From contig NZ_PDYM01000003.1 in NCBI RefSeq assembly GCF_002743055.1, positions 62,001 through 126,000 of the forward strand: a stretch of 64,000 nucleotides of DNA. Reading direction: 5' to 3'. Position numbers and translations under genes: made by a program. The notes under the pieces were generated by a model that was given only the letters and a program-made list of their open reading frames with translations, made no database searches and had not been told where the DNA came from. Origin of the DNA: Sporosarcina sp. P13 (lineage in GTDB: Bacteria; Bacillota; Bacilli; Bacillales_A; Planococcaceae). Shown here one piece after another: positions 26,472-34,410 of the stretch; position 1 is the stretch's first letter, and the number at the start of each line of letters is the position of its first letter.

Positions 26472-26990
26472 ATGTCTCAAAAAGGAAAGGTTTTCTTGCT
26501 AGTGTTGCTGGCTGTCGTGCTTGTCGGCTGTAATCAAAAAGTCGAATTTCGCACAGACGATGCTTTCGTAGCAGCGAAAAAAGTATTTGAATCGAATGCG
26601 AAAAGCACGAACAATACAGTAGGTGGCATCTCTTTTTATAAGCCGCCTACGATGAAAGTGGACAAGGAATCAACTTCACAAACGATTGTATTAACGAAGA
26701 AAAGTGATTCGTTTTATTTAACACTCAATCCGAATGAGAAGAAAAATAGTCGTGTCTATTATGATGAACTACTAACAGACGAACCTGAGCAACTAATCGG
26801 CTCGCGAACGTTCACAAAAGATGAAGCGTTTGGTTTTGTCGTCGTTATTCAAAAAAGTGAGAAATTAGTAGAAATAATTGCCGGCGTTGGTGGTGCAAAG
26901 ATCGCAACTGTGACGGATGAAAAAAACATCACTCGGTATGTGGAGAAAATGATGGAGATCACTCGTTCTGTTCAGCAAGAAAATAAGTAA
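26472..26990 (+). CDS. Predicted lipoprotein of unknown function
   Basis: A 172-residue protein with a lipoprotein signal: MSQKGK, a hydrophobic run (VFLLVLLAVVLVG) and a lipobox ending in Cys (LVGC, residue 19). The mature part has no domain I can name. The ATG at 26472 has a GAAGGGGGG site; the upstream in-frame ATG at 26442 lacks one. In B. subtilis the thioredoxin-like ytpP sits just before ytpQ; here this lipoprotein takes that place. It is probably anchored to the outer face of the membrane. Confidence 0.75.
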   Translation: MSQKGKVFLLVLLAVVLVGCNQKVEFRTDDAFVAAKKVFESNAKSTNNTVGGISFYKPPTMKVDKESTSQTIVLTKKSDSFYLTLNPNEKKNSRVYYDELLTDEPEQLIGSRTFTKDEAFGFVVVIQKSEKLVEIIAGVGGAKIATVTDEKNITRYVEKMMEITRSVQQENK

Positions 26991-27025
26991 TGGTAGCGGT
27001 TAGTAGTAGGGAAGGTGAGAGATAA

Positions 27026-27841
27026 ATGGAAGCAAAAGATGTAGTAGAAGAACTGAAGAAGCGATTACCTGCTGAGAAATTTGAATGGCAATTTGATCGT
27101 AAAGCGGACAAGCTACGAATTGTCCATCATACGCTTCATAAAGGCATGGAAATTTCATTGCCGGAAATCGTCTCGAAATTTATGCAGAAAAAAGAGTTGG
27201 CTATAGACGAAGTAGTGTATACGATTCAAGAAACATTTCGTGCAATGGAGCGTGAACAAGCACATGGCTTTACTGGTGAAAAGACGATCTATCCTGTCAT
27301 CCGTTCAACGTCTTTTCCTACTAAAAGTGCAGCTGGTCAGTCGTTTTTAACGAAAGACCATACAGCGGAGACACGGATCTTTTATGCGTTAGATCTTGGG
27401 ACGACTTATCGTCTGATTGATATGGCTATGCTTCCAGAGCTAGGCATGACTGCAACAGAAATACAGGAAATGGCGATGTTTAAAGTGAAGGCACTGCCGG
27501 TTTCTTATAAAAAAGATGTTGTGTCCGATAATACATTTTATTTCATCAATAATAATGATGGATACGATGCAAGTAGATTATTGAATCAGCCATTTATGAA
27601 GGAAATGGAACAACGGATTGAAGGACATATGGTTGTATCTGTTCCGCATCAAGATGTGTTGATCATTGGCGATATTCGCAATGATACGGGGTATGATGTA
27701 ATTGCACAAATCGCAATGCAGTTTTTCACGACTGGTGCAGTACCAGTTACGTCACTGTCGTTTATTTATGAAGATGGTAAGCTAGAACCTATATTTATTA
27801 TGGCGAAAAATCGATTAGCTAGAAGGGAAAAGAAAAAATGA
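27026..27841 (+). CDS. ytpQ: DUF1444 family protein YtpQ
   Basis: A 271-residue cytosolic protein of the DUF1444 family ([20 protein letters not shown] near the start, then [16 protein letters not shown]). It has no known function. The stop overlaps the ytpR start by 4 bp, the same tight coupling as in B. subtilis. Confidence 0.88.
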   Translation: MEAKDVVEELKKRLPAEKFEWQFDRKADKLRIVHHTLHKGMEISLPEIVSKFMQKKELAIDEVVYTIQETFRAMEREQAHGFTGEKTIYPVIRSTSFPTKSAAGQSFLTKDHTAETRIFYALDLGTTYRLIDMAMLPELGMTATEIQEMAMFKVKALPVSYKKDVVSDNTFYFINNNDGYDASRLLNQPFMKEMEQRIEGHMVVSVPHQDVLIIGDIRNDTGYDVIAQIAMQFFTTGAVPVTSLSFIYEDGKLEPIFIMAKNRLARREKKK

Positions 27842-28443
27842 ATCTATTTTATAACTTACAAGGCGTAGGCGACGTATTACTCGCTCAATTAACTACTGAA
27901 AAACCTACAGAAATCGTTTGTGAAAGAAAAAATGACGTAGCGGTCCTAACAGAAGAAAAGACTGGAAACATAGTAGCATTCAATTTATTTAACGCATCAA
28001 GCTATTTAGCTGTAAGAGCGGAAGGGCAAGTCGATTTGACGGAAGAGCTGGCAGAACAAGTAAAAAGAGCGCTTGAGAAAAATGAAGTAAAAATCAAGCT
28101 TGACCTAGACTTCAGTCCGAAATTCGTTGTTGGCTTTGTAGCAGAAAAAGTGAAGCATCCAAATGCTGATAAATTGAATATTTGTCAAGTAGATGTAGGC
28201 AGTGAGACATTGCAAATCGTTTGTGGCGCGGCGAACGTGGAAGCGGGACAAAAAGTTGTTGTAGCAAAAGTTGGTGCTGTTATGCCTTCGGGTATGGTCA
28301 TTCGTGATGCAGAATTACGTGGTGTAGCTTCATCAGGTATGATTTGTTCAGCTAAAGAACTTGAATTGAAAGATGCGCCAGATGCAAAAGGCATTCTTGT
28401 TCTTGAAAATCAACGTGTAGCTGGAGAACCATTCACAGGATAA
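27838..28443 (+). CDS. ytpR: tRNA-binding domain protein YtpR
   Basis: A 201-residue protein: an N-terminal DUF4479 part (1-90), then an EMAP-II/PheT-type tRNA-binding OB fold ([10 protein letters not shown]-like segment at [39 protein letters not shown]). It resembles the N-terminus of the phenylalanyl-tRNA synthetase beta chain but lacks the catalytic parts. A role in tRNA handling is inferred. It is coupled to ytpQ. Confidence 0.92.
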   Translation: MNLFYNLQGVGDVLLAQLTTEKPTEIVCERKNDVAVLTEEKTGNIVAFNLFNASSYLAVRAEGQVDLTEELAEQVKRALEKNEVKIKLDLDFSPKFVVGFVAEKVKHPNADKLNICQVDVGSETLQIVCGAANVEAGQKVVVAKVGAVMPSGMVIRDAELRGVASSGMICSAKELELKDAPDAKGILVLENQRVAGEPFTG

Positions 28444-28451
28444 GAATTAGT

Positions 28452-28500
28452 AGCTTTTGTGCGAGGCTTCGTCTAGCTCGTAACAAAAGCTTTTTATTTT
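28452..28500 (+). terminator. Terminator after ytpR
   Basis: AGCTTTTGTGCGAG pairs with CTCGTAACAAAAGCT, followed by TTTTATTTT. Confidence 0.85.
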
Positions 28501-28614
28501 GTACATACTATTTGTGAGTAACTATCTATTTATTCCCTAACTACATAGATCTGTTTGATTTTCGCATAGGAAACCTGTTAAAATAGAATGATTGACATGA
28601 AAAGAGTGATTTAT

Positions 28615-31305
28615 TTGAGCTGGTTACGAGATATGAAAAGACGCCTTCAGCAATTAGAAGAAGGAAATAAACTATTACATGAACTATTTGACAAACCTAA
28701 TACTAAAATCAAAGAAGAAAATAGACCTACAAACTTTCAATTCCCGATTGTATCTGACCATGAGATTTATGGTTGGGAACCGCAAAAAGATCTGGATGAA
28801 CCGATAAGCGATGAACAATTAACCTCAATAGTAGACAACCAAGAAAGAGAAGAACGACATGTGACAGAGGACGACTATGAAATCGTTCCACTTCAACAAA
28901 ACGAGCGTTGGCCGGGTAGATATGAAAAGGTAGCTAACGTTTATCGGGCAGACTCTATACATGAGTCTTCATTACCTATTCCATCATTTTCTGAAAGCAG
29001 GGTTAAACCACAACGAGAGATGAATTCACAGAGCGAACTCAAACCTAAACGTGAATTAAAGTCAATTAGAGAATTACAGTCTCAAAGAGAACTATCCTCT
29101 CGTAAGCAAATAGAACCGCAACCAGAAACTGTGAAAACAGAGCGCCCGAAGAAAATGAGAAGACCATTCTCTCCAACGTCTGTGCCTTCACCTGTATATG
29201 GTTTAAAGAAAACTTCGCCAATAGGTGCTGCTATTGAAGAGATTCAGTTGAAAAAAGAATCAGAGATTACTATCGAGCCAGAACCATTTAACGAATTCGC
29301 GGTAAAGGCTATTAAAAACAGAGAAAAAACACCGCTGTTCGCTAGTTCAACTGAAAAGCGCGAGTCGGTAGACGAAACAGAGCATGTCTATGAAAAACCT
29401 GTGGACGTTATTGAACAGCCAATAGAAGAACGGCAAGAGTCAGTGACTGATATAGTAGAAACAGAACAACAACAAGTCGATCAACTAATTTTTGAGCACT
29501 TAGAGGAAGCAGGGCAGCAAGTAAGAGAAGAAAAGTCGCAAGAAGTGGAAATAGAAGAAGATGAAGTAATCGATCAAGAACTACAAGAAGTAATGGTAGA
29601 AGTACCAGAACTAGAATTAGACATGGATGATCACGTACAAACAGAAACAGAAACAGAAGAACTATCTGAGGAACAACCAGAGCAAAAAAGGAAAGAGAAA
29701 ATTGTTCCATTCAACGTTATGATGCTTTCTTCAGATAAAGAGAAATTGGCTATGAAAAATAAATCAGTAGTTGAACAACAAGTTGTTAAACCAGAGATTA
29801 TAGAGAATAGACCACCAGTTGCTAAACCTCCTATTAATCAATTACACAATGTAGAAGAAGTGCAGAATGAATTTGCAGAGGAAGAACCACCTACTTACTA
29901 CGGCTTTCCGTCCATAAGTTATCTAGCACCACCTGAAGAAGAAGTGACAGATACGGAGTGGCTTGAAACACAGTCCGCAAAGTTGGAAGAAGCATTATCT
30001 CACTTTGCTATTCATGCAACCGTCGAAAACGCTGTACAAGGACCTGCAGTTACAATGTTTGAACTGACTGTTGAACAAGGCGTGAAAGTAAGTAAAATTC
30101 GAAATTTGACAGATGATTTGAAACTTGCTTTAGCAGCACGAGACATTCGAATTCAAGCCCCTATTCCTGGGACAAGTATGATTGGTATTGAAATTCCGAA
30201 TCGTCAAACAAGAGCGGTACGAATTTCTGAAGTGATAGATAGCCATTCGTTCAAAAATTCGGAATCGCCTCTTGAGGCCGTTCTAGGTTTAAGTTTAACA
30301 GGCGAGCCGCAAACGATTGATTTGCGAAAAATGCCTCATGGAATGATTGCAGGCGCCACTGGTTCTGGTAAATCTGTGTGCATTAACTCATTATTGATCA
30401 GTTTATTGTATAAAGCTTCATATCATGATTTAAAGCTATTATTAATTGATCCAAAGATGGTGGAGCTTGCTCCTTACAATGGTATTCCACATTTATTGAG
30501 TCCGGTGATTACAGACGTCAAAGCTGCGACGGCTGCATTAAAATGGGCGGTTCAGGAAATGGAGCGCAGATATGAGTTATTCGCACATTCAGGTGTACGT
30601 AATATCGAACGTTACAATGAAATGGTCATGGAGTCCCGTCGTTTCTCTTTAAAGATGCCTTATATATTAGTAGTCATTGATGAATTGGCTGATTTGATGA
30701 TGATGGCGCCAGCTGATGTAGAGGTTTCGATTAGTCGAATTACGCAAAAAGCAAGAGCATGTGGAATTCACTTAATCATTGCGACTCAAAGACCTTCTGT
30801 GGACGTTATTACAGGAACAATTAAAGCAAATATTCCGACGCGTATTGCATTCGCAGTATCTTCTCAAGTGGATTCAAGAACAATTTTGGATTCCGTAGGT
30901 GCCGATCGTTTGCTAGGTAAAGGGGATATGCTGTATTTAGGTAACGGTCAATCCGCGCCAGTGCGTCTACAGGGGACATTTGTCACGGATGATGAAATCG
31001 AGCGTATAATAGAACATGTTCGCAATGAAGCGGATCCGGATTATCTATTTGGTCAAGACGATTTATTGGCAGCAGCTGTGCAAGAAGAGGAAACTGATCC
31101 ATTATTCCAGCAAGCTTGTAGCTTTATCATCGAACAGGGGAGTGCGTCGACGTCCGCATTGCAACGACAATTTAGTATTGGCTATAATCGCGCCGCTAAA
31201 TTAATTGACCGTATGGAAGCGAACCAGTTTATTTCTGAACAACGAGGAAGTAGACCAAGGGACGTCTATTTAACTGAGCAAACTTTTGAGAATTTTATGA
31301 AATAA
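28615..31305 (+). CDS. sftA: Septum-associated DNA translocase SftA (FtsK/SpoIIIE family)
   Basis: An 896-residue protein (from the TTG at 28615; an ATG at 28588 would add 9 residues without a ribosome site). There are no membrane helices, unlike SpoIIIE. Residues about 20-430 are a highly charged Glu/Lys/Gln-rich linker, followed by the FtsK motor: alpha domain, Walker A GATGSGKSV, Walker B LVVIDELADLMM and IIATQRPSVDVITG. The C-terminus is a winged-helix gamma domain (SASTSALQRQFSIGYNRAAKLID). It clears chromosomal DNA from closing division septa. It is separated from murC by 130 bp. Confidence 0.94.
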   Translation: MSWLRDMKRRLQQLEEGNKLLHELFDKPNTKIKEENRPTNFQFPIVSDHEIYGWEPQKDLDEPISDEQLTSIVDNQEREERHVTEDDYEIVPLQQNERWPGRYEKVANVYRADSIHESSLPIPSFSESRVKPQREMNSQSELKPKRELKSIRELQSQRELSSRKQIEPQPETVKTERPKKMRRPFSPTSVPSPVYGLKKTSPIGAAIEEIQLKKESEITIEPEPFNEFAVKAIKNREKTPLFASSTEKRESVDETEHVYEKPVDVIEQPIEERQESVTDIVETEQQQVDQLIFEHLEEAGQQVREEKSQEVEIEEDEVIDQELQEVMVEVPELELDMDDHVQTETETEELSEEQPEQKRKEKIVPFNVMMLSSDKEKLAMKNKSVVEQQVVKPEIIENRPPVAKPPINQLHNVEEVQNEFAEEEPPTYYGFPSISYLAPPEEEVTDTEWLETQSAKLEEALSHFAIHATVENAVQGPAVTMFELTVEQGVKVSKIRNLTDDLKLALAARDIRIQAPIPGTSMIGIEIPNRQTRAVRISEVIDSHSFKNSESPLEAVLGLSLTGEPQTIDLRKMPHGMIAGATGSGKSVCINSLLISLLYKASYHDLKLLLIDPKMVELAPYNGIPHLLSPVITDVKAATAALKWAVQEMERRYELFAHSGVRNIERYNEMVMESRRFSLKMPYILVVIDELADLMMMAPADVEVSISRITQKARACGIHLIIATQRPSVDVITGTIKANIPTRIAFAVSSQVDSRTILDSVGADRLLGKGDMLYLGNGQSAPVRLQGTFVTDDEIERIIEHVRNEADPDYLFGQDDLLAAAVQEEETDPLFQQACSFIIEQGSASTSALQRQFSIGYNRAAKLIDRMEANQFISEQRGSRPRDVYLTEQTFENFMK

Positions 31306-31435
31306 ACAATCACAAGTTTGCACCTAATATATCCCTTTCAGACATGCTATACTATGACAAGATATCATCTTCTGACGTAGTCTTCGTCAACTGAAGAGAA
31401 AAAGAGGGATGAAAGAATTCCCGGGAGGTTTCAAT

Positions 31436-32749
31436 ATGACATTGTTTCACTTTACAGGCATAAAAGGATCGGGAATGAGTTCTCTTGCCCAGCTGCTTCA
31501 TGATTCTGCTTATACAATTCAAGGTTCTGACGTGGAGAAGTACTTTTTCACAGAAGATCCTTTACATGAAAGAAATATAACTGTACTTCCATTTAATGAA
31601 GATAATATCCAGCAGGGCATGAAAGTCATTGCAGGAAATGCTTTCAAAGACGATCATCCTGAATTGAAAAGAGCGGAAGAATTAGGTTTAGAAGTGACGC
31701 GCTATCATGATTTCCTAGGCTCATATATGGAACAATTCACATCTGTCGGTGTAACAGGTACCCATGGTAAGACATCTACAACAGGCTTGCTGTCGCATGT
31801 GCTAGGCGGTTTTGCACCGACATCTTATTTAATTGGAGATGGCACAGGTAAAGGTGTAGAGGACACGGAGTACTTTGTTTTTGAAGCATGTGAATACAAA
31901 CGTCACTTTTTGGCATACCATCCAGACTATGCAATTATGACGAATATTGATTTTGATCATCCAGATTATTTTACAAGTTTGGACGATATTTTGGATGCCT
32001 TCGAACAAATGGCCAATCAAGTAAAGAAAGCATTGATTGCTTGCGGTGATGATGAAAATCTTCAGCGTTTACAAAGTCGAGTACCAATCGTTTATTACGG
32101 ACTTGATTCATCCAATGACTTTTATGCAACTAACATAGAAAAAAATCGTGTAGGATGCTCATTTGACGTGTTTATCCGCAATGAATTCTATTACCGCTTC
32201 ACTATTCCATTGACAGGTGATCACGCAATTAAGAATGCGCTAGGTGTTATTACGCTATGCCATTATGAAAATGTGCCAGCAACAATTGTTAATGAACGTT
32301 TTGCTACATTTTCAGGCGTGAAAAGACGTTTTTCAGTATCGGAATTTGAAGGCAGAGTCATCGTGGATGATTATGCACATCACCCAACTGAAATCCGCGC
32401 CACAATGGATTCAGCACGTCAAAAATATCCAGACCGTGAAGTAATTGCGATATTCCAGCCGCACACATTCACACGCACTGCAGCTCTTTTAGAACAATTT
32501 GCAGACAGTCTGGCTGAAGCGGATCAAGTTTACCTTTGCGATATCTTTGGCTCAGCGAGAGAACAAGAAGGGAATTTAACGATAGTGGATCTAATCAATA
32601 AAGTACCTAATTCCCGCTATTTGAAAATGGATGATATGTCTGATTTAGCAAGTCATCAAAACGCAGTCTTATTATTTATGGGCGCGGGAGATATCCAACA
32701 ATATTTAAAACAATTCAAGTCAACTATCACAAACGAAGAAACAGCCTAA
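31436..32749 (+). CDS. murC: UDP-N-acetylmuramate--L-alanine ligase
   Basis: A 437-residue Mur ligase that adds the first peptide residue (L-Ala) to UDP-MurNAc. It starts [19 protein letters not shown], has the ATP site [13 protein letters not shown], and later [13 protein letters not shown] and FQPHTFTRT, all specific to MurC. The ATG at 31436 follows CGGGAGG; the in-frame ATG at 31409 does not. Its position between sftA and ytxG equals that in B. subtilis. Confidence 0.97.
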   Translation: MTLFHFTGIKGSGMSSLAQLLHDSAYTIQGSDVEKYFFTEDPLHERNITVLPFNEDNIQQGMKVIAGNAFKDDHPELKRAEELGLEVTRYHDFLGSYMEQFTSVGVTGTHGKTSTTGLLSHVLGGFAPTSYLIGDGTGKGVEDTEYFVFEACEYKRHFLAYHPDYAIMTNIDFDHPDYFTSLDDILDAFEQMANQVKKALIACGDDENLQRLQSRVPIVYYGLDSSNDFYATNIEKNRVGCSFDVFIRNEFYYRFTIPLTGDHAIKNALGVITLCHYENVPATIVNERFATFSGVKRRFSVSEFEGRVIVDDYAHHPTEIRATMDSARQKYPDREVIAIFQPHTFTRTAALLEQFADSLAEADQVYLCDIFGSAREQEGNLTIVDLINKVPNSRYLKMDDMSDLASHQNAVLLFMGAGDIQQYLKQFKSTITNEETA

Positions 32750-32776
32750 CCCTTTTAAGGGAAGGCTGTTTTTTTC
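32741..32776 (+). terminator. Terminator overlapping the murC stop
   Basis: ACAGCC...CCCTT pairs with AAGGG...GGCTGT, followed by TTTTTTT. Confidence 0.85.
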
Positions 32777-32786
32777 CTTATAGACT

Positions 32787-32919
32787 AAAGAGTGGGGAGG
32801 TGGAAAGATGCCGTTTTGCTACGTTCCAGGTGGAAGCGATAGGAGTACATCTTTGTCGTAAATCCCGGAACTTTAATTAATTATTCCTCTTATATTATCA
32901 CTTTCCACTCCCACTCTTT
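32787..32919. repeat. Long imperfect inverted repeat (about 19-21 bp arms) in the murC-ytxG gap
   Basis: The left arm (32787-32807) and right arm (32901-32919) are inverted copies apart from about two extra bases on the left, enclosing 93 bp. Inside, GTTCC and GGAAC can also pair. This fills most of a 311-bp gap with no gene. It could be a MITE remnant or a structured RNA; I recognise neither. Confidence 0.5.
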
Positions 32920-32997
32920 TCGTATTAAAAAGAAACAATTGGAATTTGTAAAAGGAAATCGCCTAGTTATGTCGAACAGGAAGTAGTGGGACGAAAA

Positions 32998-33023
32998 GTT
33001 TAGAAACTTCGCAAGAGGGGTAA
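32998..33023 (+). promoter_or_regulatory. Candidate sigma-B promoter of ytxG-ytxH
   Basis: GTTTAG (32998-33003), a 14-bp spacer and GGGTAA (33018-33023) match the sigma-B consensus GTTTAA-N12-14-GGGTAT at 10 of 12 positions. In B. subtilis the ytxGHJ operon is known to be under sigma-B (and sigma-H), which supports the call. Confidence 0.68.
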
Positions 33024-33060
33024 AGTTTTCGTAAGAATATGCTCTAGGAGGACGTCATCA

Positions 33061-33513
33061 GTGGTCAATTTACTTTATATCGCAGCAGTTGTAGCTGCGA
33101 TAGCATTTCTTATCCTTTGTATCAGTCTCGCCATGACGCTCGGGTCTTTAAAGACCAGTCTACAAAGCGTCACCCATACGGTAGACGACTTAACAAAGCA
33201 ATTGGAAGGAGTTACTACAGAAAGTACACAGCTCCTTCACAAAACAAATCAACTAGCAGAAGACTTGCAAAGCAAGGTTGAAAAGTTGAACACTGTAGTG
33301 GACGCGGTAAAAGGAGTAGGCGATTCAGTGAATAACTTAAATCAGTCAGTTCATCGAATCTCTAATTCTGTTTCCGCGCAAGCTGAACAAAACAGTGATA
33401 AAATTGCGCAAGTGTTACAATGGGGGACTGTAGCAGTTGGTCTTTACGACCAGGTGAAAGAACGTCAACCTGAAAAGTCCGGCGGCTGGACAGTGTATAA
33501 AGCGCGCTCCTAG
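33061..33513 (+). CDS. ytxG: DUF948 domain protein YtxG
   Basis: A 150-residue protein with one N-terminal membrane helix (LLYIAAVVAAIAFLILCISLA) followed by an amphipathic, coiled-coil-like region (about 30-115) with hydroxylated residues, as usual for DUF948. The start is GTG with GGAGG 8 bases upstream. In B. subtilis it is part of a general stress operon with ytxH. The exact role is unknown. Confidence 0.87.
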   Translation: MVNLLYIAAVVAAIAFLILCISLAMTLGSLKTSLQSVTHTVDDLTKQLEGVTTESTQLLHKTNQLAEDLQSKVEKLNTVVDAVKGVGDSVNNLNQSVHRISNSVSAQAEQNSDKIAQVLQWGTVAVGLYDQVKERQPEKSGGWTVYKARS

Positions 33514-33563
33514 CACGATCCTTAGTAGCATACAAAACATTCAATTTACAGGAGGAAGAAAAC

Positions 33564-34367
33564 ATGACAGAAAACAAACCGAACTATAGTGAAAACCAAG
33601 AAACGTACGCAAATACTTACGGGCAATCTCAATATCCAGCAACCTATAATTATCGTTCAACAAACGACCTTTATGATGAGGATAATAGTGGCGCAAGTAG
33701 TTTCATTGCCGGTGCAATTGTAGGTGGAATTATCGGAGCAGCGACAGCATTGTTCCTAGCGCCGAAAACAGGCCGTGAAATGCGTGAAGATTTTACATCT
33801 CAGGCATCACAGTTAAAAGATAAGAGTATTGAACTCAGCTCAACGGCAAAAGACAAAGCAGTGGAATTATCGGGTACGGCAAAAGAAAAGGCAGTAGAAT
33901 TATCTAGTACTGCAAAAGATAAAGCTGTAGAACTATCAAGCGCAGCAAAAGATAAAACTGCAGGTCTTACAGATACTGCAAAAGAAAAGACAGCTGCATT
34001 CACAGCAGCTGCAAAAGACAAAACGACTGAGCTTTCTCAAACAATCCAGGAGCAATCAGGACAATTGGTTGATAAAGTGAAATCAGCTACATCTAAAGCA
34101 AATATTCCAATGGACGATGGTACGGTATCGTCTGAAGGGGAAGAGGCAACTGATTATAAGAGCGTTATAGAAAACAACGAAGAATCAGGAGAGCTTTCTA
34201 AAGAAAATGAAACAACGGCTAAGAAAGAAGTTAAACCTGCTAAAGTAGAAGAGTCGGTTGGTAAGAAAGATGCTAAGGTGGTTGAAGCAACAACCAAAAA
34301 TGATTTGAAAGCACCTAAAGCAAACAGATCTTCAGCTAAAAATGAAGACAAAGCAATTTCAAAATAA
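33564..34367 (+). CDS. ytxH: YtxH-domain stress protein with LEA-like repeats
   Basis: A 267-residue protein. Residues 45-75 are the YtxH core (FIAGAIVGGIIGAATALFLA followed by PKTGREMR), a Gly-rich membrane-associated helix. Residues 83-159 are seven tandem 11-residue units of the TAKDKAVELSS type, which resemble group 3 LEA (desiccation) repeats. A charged Lys/Glu/Ala tail follows. A GGAGG precedes the ATG. It is downstream of ytxG behind a sigma-B-type promoter. The repeats make it longer than a plain YtxH protein; the membrane-protective role is inference. Confidence 0.86.
   Translation: MTENKPNYSENQETYANTYGQSQYPATYNYRSTNDLYDEDNSGASSFIAGAIVGGIIGAATALFLAPKTGREMREDFTSQASQLKDKSIELSSTAKDKAVELSGTAKEKAVELSSTAKDKAVELSSAAKDKTAGLTDTAKEKTAAFTAAAKDKTTELSQTIQEQSGQLVDKVKSATSKANIPMDDGTVSSEGEEATDYKSVIENNEESGELSKENETTAKKEVKPAKVEESVGKKDAKVVEATTKNDLKAPKANRSSAKNEDKAISK
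33810..34040 (+). repeat. In-gene tandem repeat, seven 33-bp units encoding LEA-like 11-mers
   Basis: The translated register is constant (x-A-K-[DE]-K-x-x-x-[LF]-[ST]-x) for seven consecutive units. Nucleotide identity between units 2-4 is high and lower in units 5-7, indicating expansion by duplication. Confidence 0.85.
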
Positions 34368-34369
34368 TG

Positions 34370-34399
34370 AAAAGACCTTCCGATATGGAAGGTCTTTTT
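34370..34399. terminator. Terminator between ytxH and the FtsA-like gene
   Basis: AAAAGACCTTCC pairs with GGAAGGTCTTTTT around ATAT-rich bases. It lies between convergent genes and can act on both. Confidence 0.87.
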
Positions 34400-34410
34400 C
34401 GTTGTTTTAT

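Noticed and set aside
29408-29710. 100-codon Leu-rich minus-strand frame inside sftA
   Set aside because: It is a mirror of the Glu/Gln-rich sftA linker codons and not an independent membrane protein.
33800-34351. Ser/Ala/Phe-rich minus-strand frames inside ytxH
   Set aside because: They are shadows of the Lys/Ala/Glu repeats on the plus strand.
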